Assembly: GCF_050436995.1 (NCBI RefSeq)
Contig: NC_134763.1
Span: 10,597,001-10,661,000 of the forward strand
DNA: 64,000 bases
Origin: Anticarsia gemmatalis
Lineage: Eukaryota; Arthropoda; Insecta; Lepidoptera; Erebidae
Direction: 5' to 3'
The notes beneath the pieces were generated by a model. That model was not told the DNA's origin, did no database searches, and saw only the letters and a list, made by a program, of their open reading frames with translations. Position 1 is the first letter of the stretch, and every line of letters begins with the position of its first letter. Made by a program: the position numbers and the translations under genes. Positions 58,201-64,000 of this stretch are shown in pieces.

Positions 58201-60957
58201 GTTTAAGAAGGAAATAGTACATTTGAGGAACCAACTATAAAATAAATATTAAATATTATTACAGATCCACAGTGTAAACAAACAAAATATAAATTTACCC
58301 GCTCAATATGAGTTGGTAAAAATATTTGACCTCCGACCACCAGTCAAAAACAATATTAAACCTACACATTATACTGGATCATAATTACTAAATTTCATAG
58401 CACTTATAACTAAACCATATAATTATACAACTAATTACTTTTCTAATAGCTATCCAAAACTGTGACAGTACAGTCATGAGCAACAATATGCTTCACATTT
58501 TCAAACTCATAATCTATGAAGCAGTAAATAACTAAAGTATGCTATTTCCAAAATTGTTTGATAACTACTGTGTTATTATTATGTTATGGGTTAGAGAAAA
58601 AATTACGTTATTCTTACGATGTTATTCTAGTTAAATTATAACGAAATTATATTGATGTTATAAGCAATAATGTTAGTTTACAAAGTAATGCCCAGTCTGT
58701 CTCTTACTGTACTTAACATGCTACTACGCATGAATACTAAACATGGAAATAATTTAATATCCCAGATCAAACTGAATATTTTTATTTCAAAGTCCAACCA
58801 TCAAGTCGTTGATATAAGGCATGAAATTTTTTCTTGCAGGCGCGGATCAGATAGTTGTATGAATATTTTGCTCATGACTATACAATTTATAAAGGTGTAT
58901 ACTTGTCAAATGAAATATGCCTCGACGCGGTACAATTTAATTTGTTTTATTTATCGTCTATCGCTCGCGGCCGGTTAATAGGATGAGACTGGCTGATTCG
59001 TGGTTGCGACCACACGCGTTTAGTATGGAAACATAGAGAGAGAGAGTGTGTTGGCACGCACGTAGTTTGTGTATGTTTTGTTGACACTAATAAAACTTCT
59101 GTGCTTTCTTAGAGAAGAAAAATAAATGCCACATTCAAATACACTTGCATTTGCAATGTAATCAAACAAACTAATATATTTTTTTAATTATTTTATATTT
59201 AAAAAGTGAGTTCGAAAATTAGTGCAATCCAGAAAATAATATTATTTTACATTTTCTTCTGTTTTTTTGCTATTGCTGCTGCTATTTTAAATTGCTATTT
59301 TACTAATTGTTAATATATGTAGTTAGTATTTTATTGTTTATCAGTACTTTTAAGATCCTATGGGTTAGCAATGTTAGCATTGTACATTTTTTACAAACCA
59401 ATCCAGCCTAAGTAAAAAACAGGCATAAATAAGATGATTAAAACAATTTAGACACGTCAGCGCGCCGGTTCATAACACAAATCCGTATGTTTAATCCCTA
59501 CAATTAAAAACGATGTTATCTAAGACACGTTACAGATAAAAGTTAATACTTTAATCTCACATTAATAGCTACATGTTTATTTACTGGAATACTCATACTT
59601 ATGTCGTTTATATGCATTAGTTACTAAACTTGTTGAAATAAACATGACACTGTGTAATTTAAGTTCAGATGAATGTAAATATTTATTAGTTTTTAGAAAA
59701 CTTCCGGATTTCAAATAAATATATTGTTGTCTCCTTGTATGCTGGAGCAACAAACATGATTGAATTTGATGCGGTTAAATTTTCTACTCCCGAATTTAAT
59801 AGTAAGTTGCGAAATAATGCGTACGTTTGAAAAAAAATTGTCGATTTTGTTTACATAGATGACTGTTCAATCATAAGTACTCATCAGTTTCGATACAGTC
59901 TTACTGTCAAAGGTCAGTAAACACGTTCGTGTCAATTATATTCATAGAAACGATAACACAATAATTTAAAAATAATTTTAAGATGAGAAAATTGATTCTG
60001 ACATCTTGCTTAACCTTTGATTCTCCCTGTGTTACGGTAGCCGCAAAATGTATTTGTAAGTAAGTTGATTGTCAGAATGAGCTAACTCCAAAAAAGTTTT
60101 ATCAAAATTCGTTTATCTTTTTCTGCGTAAAAGTGTGAGAAACACATATGATAATGTACTTAAAAACTTTCACACTTGTTATGCAGTATTATTACAATTT
60201 AGTATGCACTGGATGATTTAGATTACGTCATGTTTATTAGTTGCTTACAAAATAAACGGTTTTAAAGTAAAGTCTACTTAATTTATATTATCCACCCCTA
60301 TTCCACCCACAAAACAGTTACGAACCAACAAAAAATTAACATGAAATAACAAAAAGGAGAGCGTAAAAATCTAAATTTTCAATGCAGCGGCAACAAGACA
60401 ATGTATTTTTACTTGTTTGAAAATTCTCTATTATTCCCTCCTTAACGCTGCGAAGAGATTCTGTTGAGTGGCTTTGTTATTTTTCATGCTGCACTATGTG
60501 TTTTTGTTTATTTTCCGCGCTGTTGAAATAAACAGCGGCCATTTTGTTCGGCTTTCTTGGACAGTTGCGTCGCTGATTGTTTAGATATTTCGGGTTCGGA
60601 TTTTTATTTGTGGATTGGTTCTTGAGATGAGTGGGGTTTATTTTTGGGGACTGTTGTACATGTTACATTGACATGTAAGGGATTTGTTTTTATTATTAAG
60701 TGCACATGCATTTTTATTACGTAGTTTTGTCTGGGTACAAATTTCAAAACGACACTTAGATAAGGATTATGGTTTTCTTTTAATTGATGTAAATTGTAAC
60801 CTTTAACGGGGTGCTAGACGCTAATATTGTCATACATTCATACATAGAATCGCTCTTTTTTTGACGAAACTATACCTGCAAACTTCCCTTGCTTTAATCA
60901 TATCCGTGCATCTTGTAACACAGGACTGCCGGTTACGAGTATTATTATTTGATTTCA
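58201..60957. other. Unassigned AT-rich DNA
   Basis: A GC-richer stretch at about 58830-59050 includes 'ttttttcttgcag', which looks like a splice acceptor, and a (ga)n run at about 59036. An ATG-started 102-codon frame (58670-58978) crosses it, so the acceptor and the frame argue against each other. About 60440-60620 is also GC-richer. No gene is called. Confidence 0.4.
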
Positions 60958-61235
60958 AACCATAATATCCCACTGCAGGGCAAAGCTTCCTTCCCTATTT
61001 TCACCTATCGAAAGCTACTTAGGGCCATATTATACAAAATTCACCAGCAACAAGTAGAAGTCTTTATTAGGTCCTCCCATATATTTGCATCGAGTTCAAA
61101 TAATATTCTTGGCCTACTCTCTTTACTTCAAACATTCAATCACATATCTCCATTCCTCGTATGCCACTTTAACCAATAATTGCATCAATTTGCTCTTTCC
61201 CTGTCTGAATCAATTACAATCTATCACAAACAGTA
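60958..61235 (-). mobile_element. Dispersed repeat fragment, probably LINE-related
   Basis: 'tatcccactgcagggcaaag', 'attttcacctatcgaaagct', 'gtcctcccatatatttgc' and 'ttgctctttccctgtctgaa' follow the order of a repeat I recognise as common in Lepidoptera, read here on the reverse strand. The class is uncertain and the start resembles the SINE-III end. Confidence 0.45.
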
Positions 61236-61574
61236 ATTCACTTCGGTTCAAGTAAAGTGTTCTGCGTGCGTGGCAAAGAGTAAATTAAAACTTCCAGGGC
61301 TTTACCTGGTAAACCTAATACCCATACAATTTTAAAAATAATTTTCAAAGGAGTTTCGAAGTTAAAATAATTTTCGCTAAAGCAAATTAAAAGTGGGACA
61401 TAACTGAGCCCTTGTTAATGACAGGACACTAACGATGAAAATAATGGGAAAACAATCAATTATAAATTAGCTTTTGCAGGTCTGTCCTTTAGGCTATCTA
61501 AAGTTTATGTTAGAATAGAAGATATGCTTTTAACTTAATATAATTATATCGGCTTGATATAGACATATCTTGTA
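61236..61574. other. Unassigned AT-rich DNA
   Basis: Nothing was recognised. Confidence 0.5.
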
Positions 61575-61820
61575 CTAGCTGACCCGCGCAACTTCGCTTG
61601 CGTCACATAAGAGAGAATAGGTCGTAATTTTCCCCGTTTTTGTAACGTTTTTTACTGGTACTTTGCTTCTATTGGTCGTAGCGTAATGATACATAGCCTA
61701 TAGCCTTCCTCAATAAATGGGCTATCTAACACTGAAAGATTTGTTCAAAACGGACTAGTAGTTCTTGAGATTAGCGCGTTCAAACAAACAAACTCTGCAG
61801 CTTTATAATATTAGTATAGA
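61575..61820 (-). mobile_element. Helitron-like element, 246 bp, complete ends
   Basis: The plus strand runs from CTAG ('ctagctgacccgcgcaactt') to 'ttagtataga', between A and T. It is the same type as 26696-26977 and very similar to it, including the 3' stem-loop, but it has a short caaa tract. A W1 half-element begins about 6 bases to the right. Confidence 0.85.
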
Positions 61821-61825
61821 TTTAA

Positions 61826-62112
61826 ACCTGATCAACACTCCTAGCATGTACCGTAGAAGCTCATATGTAAGTACATATTAAATGTCAAATAATCCATACA
61901 AGAGTATAAAGAACTACTAAGTATAGAAAATCGCACTACAGAGGTTTCGTACTACTATCGATTTTTGAGAACAGGCTTGCAGTGGACAATTTTTTCATGA
62001 GAATTTGTCCAGCGCCTCCATGGGCTGTCGTGGTGACTAATTGTTTAGTGCATTTTCAATATCAAACTTTCGACACTTACCAGTGCCGTCTCTAGAAAAT
62101 CGCGTTACAGAT
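61826..62112 (+). mobile_element. W1 half-element followed by a W1 full element
   Basis: 61826-61930 is the 3' half of a W1 ('cctgatcaacactcctagca', 'taagtacatattaaatgtca', 'gaaaatcgcactacag'). 61936-62112 is a complete diverged W1 in the same orientation ('tttcgtactactatcgattt', 'gtccagcgcctccatggg', 'tctagaaaatcgcgttacag'). Both are of the short-TIR subtype ending 'cgc(g)ctacag'. Confidence 0.75.
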
Positions 62113-63910
62113 CATCCTGCCATCTCCATTTAGCTGCCTTCACTACATGAACTAAGTAATACAACATCTTGCAACTGAATTATAGCAACAATTTACACAA
62201 AAGCAATATCCTCCTTTAAATAGGAACATAAAGATGTTTCATGAACATTACCAGCATCCCTATCATGCCGAGATAACTAAATTAACTTTAAATTAGTTAT
62301 GAGAGTTGCTCCGTTTTTTACTTGATTATTACTGAAGCGTTGTCGCTATCTTTCGTTATCTTTTCCTTTCTTTTCTTTTGTGTTTTGTAGATTTTCCCCG
62401 ATGTTAACAGAATGACAATGGGATGGGACGAATTATTTGTTTTATTATTTTTTGTTTAGGACATTTTTTTCGTAGATTTAGGATCAGTATTCTTCGTACG
62501 TCCATTGGGTGCTTTGCTGTTCAGAAATGATTTATATTTGCTTTAAGTCCAAAGTTTCCCGGTAGTTTTAGATGGTATCTATGACCCATGATACGCCATA
62601 TCAAAGTAATTTCAATCTGTGTCAACGTACGCATCCAGAGTCATTCATAACTAATACTGTTTAAAACTAAATGTTCTATGTTATCCTTTTTTTCATTCCT
62701 TGATTCTTAGTCTCTATAGAATCTTCCATATTGATTTGTTTAACAACTTGGTATCATTGAATCGAATTATTTGATCAGTGAATTGCCGGCTTATGTAGCT
62801 GACAATGGCGTATTTTATACAATTATTTTACATTTAACATACTAAGATTGATTAATTACAATCTAGATGAACTGAGCATGTCAAAGCTCCCTACTAAGTT
62901 GTCTGCATTACATGTACAAGGAATTAAGCATGTAGACCTACAAGATTTGATTGCTCAACCTTCAAGAAGACACGTGGATGTTTCCAAATAATTATAAGCA
63001 GTAATTATTAAATAACTTATAAACATAAAGAGCCATAAAATATGAACGAAAACATGAAACACGTGCAGCCTTATACCAAGGTCATAACAACGTGAGAAAG
63101 CTACTGAAAACATTCAAGTAAGTTAGCTAATTTTGCGGAAACAGTTAATTTTAGACTGATGTTTGGATTGTTCTTTGGTCTTTGCCTTTCCCAAATGATA
63201 AAAAGGCATGGTATTATGTATGTTTGTTTTCTTTTGTAGTATTCAACGTGATCTTAACGTTTTAAAAAGCACGTTTGACAGGCAAAATCCAAACAAAAGC
63301 TTTAAATTGTTTTAACACGTCTGACAAGTAACCATGTCTAAAAAGTCCCGTAGATTTTAAAGGACCTGCAAAAAAATACTTTTCCTTTCCATAAGGGTAG
63401 TGCAGGCCAAGAAACTCCAATCGCCACATACTACGATCCCTGTGACGTTTCTTCTTCATTCACCATTTTATGATACCTTGTCAAAGGTGTCCGTTTCTCA
63501 ATGAACCTAGAACCAAAATGCCTTAAGTCACTCTAGTATGACTAACATTAACAAAAACATTTTTATGTTTATACTACCTTTTTAAACTAAAGCAAAAATA
63601 TTTAAAAGAACCATCACCTGTATCCTATCCATTTATTCTGACCTTCGTATAATGCACAATGGACTATTTTTAACTTCATTTGTGTCATTGTTATCTACTT
63701 TAATGAAAAGAGGCTCTATAAGGTTCCACGTCTCGAAACTGAATGGCTTTTAAATTAATGAGTTGCGACCTTGATTGCTGGTGACCTAAAAACAGTTGCT
63801 TTTAATTTAAATCTTTGCAACCCTTTTTATAAAGCTTCCCGTTTATAGAAGGAATAGTGTTTGAAAATTGAAAGTTTTTCTTTGGAAGTGATGCTAAGAG
63901 ATAAATAGAA
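62113..63910. other. Unassigned AT-rich DNA
   Basis: Position 63178-63222 carries a reversed copy of the short dispersed motif described at 29235. 63360-63460 is GC-richer, with an ATG-started 65-codon minus-strand frame of no recognisable family. No gene is called. Confidence 0.45.
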
Positions 63911-64000
63911 CTGTAGCGCAATTCCCTACTACTATCGAGTATCGATAAATAACCGGATAGCTATTGAGTAATGTTATATGAAAATCTGATCAGCGCCTCT
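63911..64000 (+). mobile_element. W1 element, cut by the window edge
   Basis: It begins 'ctgtagcgcaattccctact' and reaches 'gaaaatctgatcagcgcctc' when the window ends. The start 'ctgtagcgcaattc' is the mirror image of the 'gaattgcgctacag' end of the copy at 5091, which shows that the short-TIR subtype has these true terminal repeats. Confidence 0.8.

Noticed and set aside
58670..58978. 102-codon ATG frame crossing a splice-acceptor-like 'ttttttcttgcag'
   Set aside because: The two signals conflict: an acceptor would cut the frame. There is no recognisable protein family, and the N-terminal part is AT-driven.

Overview
The window looks like non-coding nuclear DNA of a moth or butterfly (Lepidoptera), more likely a noctuid than not. 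It is strongly AT-rich. It is littered with repeats typical of lepidopteran genomes: several tRNA-derived SINE families, a 5S rRNA-derived SINE, Helitron-like elements with TC and CTAG ends, short inverted-repeat MITEs, and relics of mariner and piggyBac. Lepidoptera is well supported by the repeat types. Noctuidae is an inference from remembered SINE families.

I find no protein-coding gene, rRNA or functional tRNA gene that I can defend. Open frames longer than 60 codons exist on both strands, but most start at non-ATG codons, lie in repeats, or are no longer than AT-rich random sequence would give. The stretch is either a large intergenic region or a very long intron. Two places could hide exons: a minus-strand frame ending at a good splice donor (34134-34328), and a CpG-richer block with a short Kozak-started frame (16420-17389).

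Layout. 1-9.1 kb: mostly unassigned AT-rich DNA with two SINE pieces, one inverted-repeat element (family W1), a mariner deletion derivative and a Helitron-like element. 9.1-10.3 kb: a complete but internally deleted piggyBac-like element with TTAA at both ends and a broken remnant of the transposase N-terminus joined to its cysteine-rich C-terminus. 11.5-29 kb: a 69-bp mini-mariner, a head-on pair of W1 elements, paired short repeats at 18.7 and 20.7 kb, a perfect 24-bp-arm palindrome at 22.5 kb, a second MITE family in two copies at 23.8 and 24.4 kb, and several SINEs and Helitron-like elements. 29.5-35.5 kb: nearly repeat-free. 35.5-46.5 kb: dense retroposons, including three 5S-derived SINEs. 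One has a 21-bp target duplication, and another is split by a fold-back insertion with its own 12-bp duplication. 46.5-50.3 kb: quiet. 50.3-50.9 kb: a compound W1 locus in which a 73-bp deletion derivative is tandemly repeated three times. 51.2-64 kb: scattered SINEs, one MITE, a Helitron-like element and further W1 copies, the last cut by the window edge.

There is no pathway here. What the sequence records is mobile-element history: internal deletion of autonomous transposons into short non-autonomous forms, nesting, module exchange at SINE and W1 3' ends, and local tandem amplification of an inverted-repeat element. I see no evidence for an unknown protein-based system. The most unusual structures are the 50.5 kb array, the fold-back insertion at 46.2 kb and the 22.5 kb palindrome.
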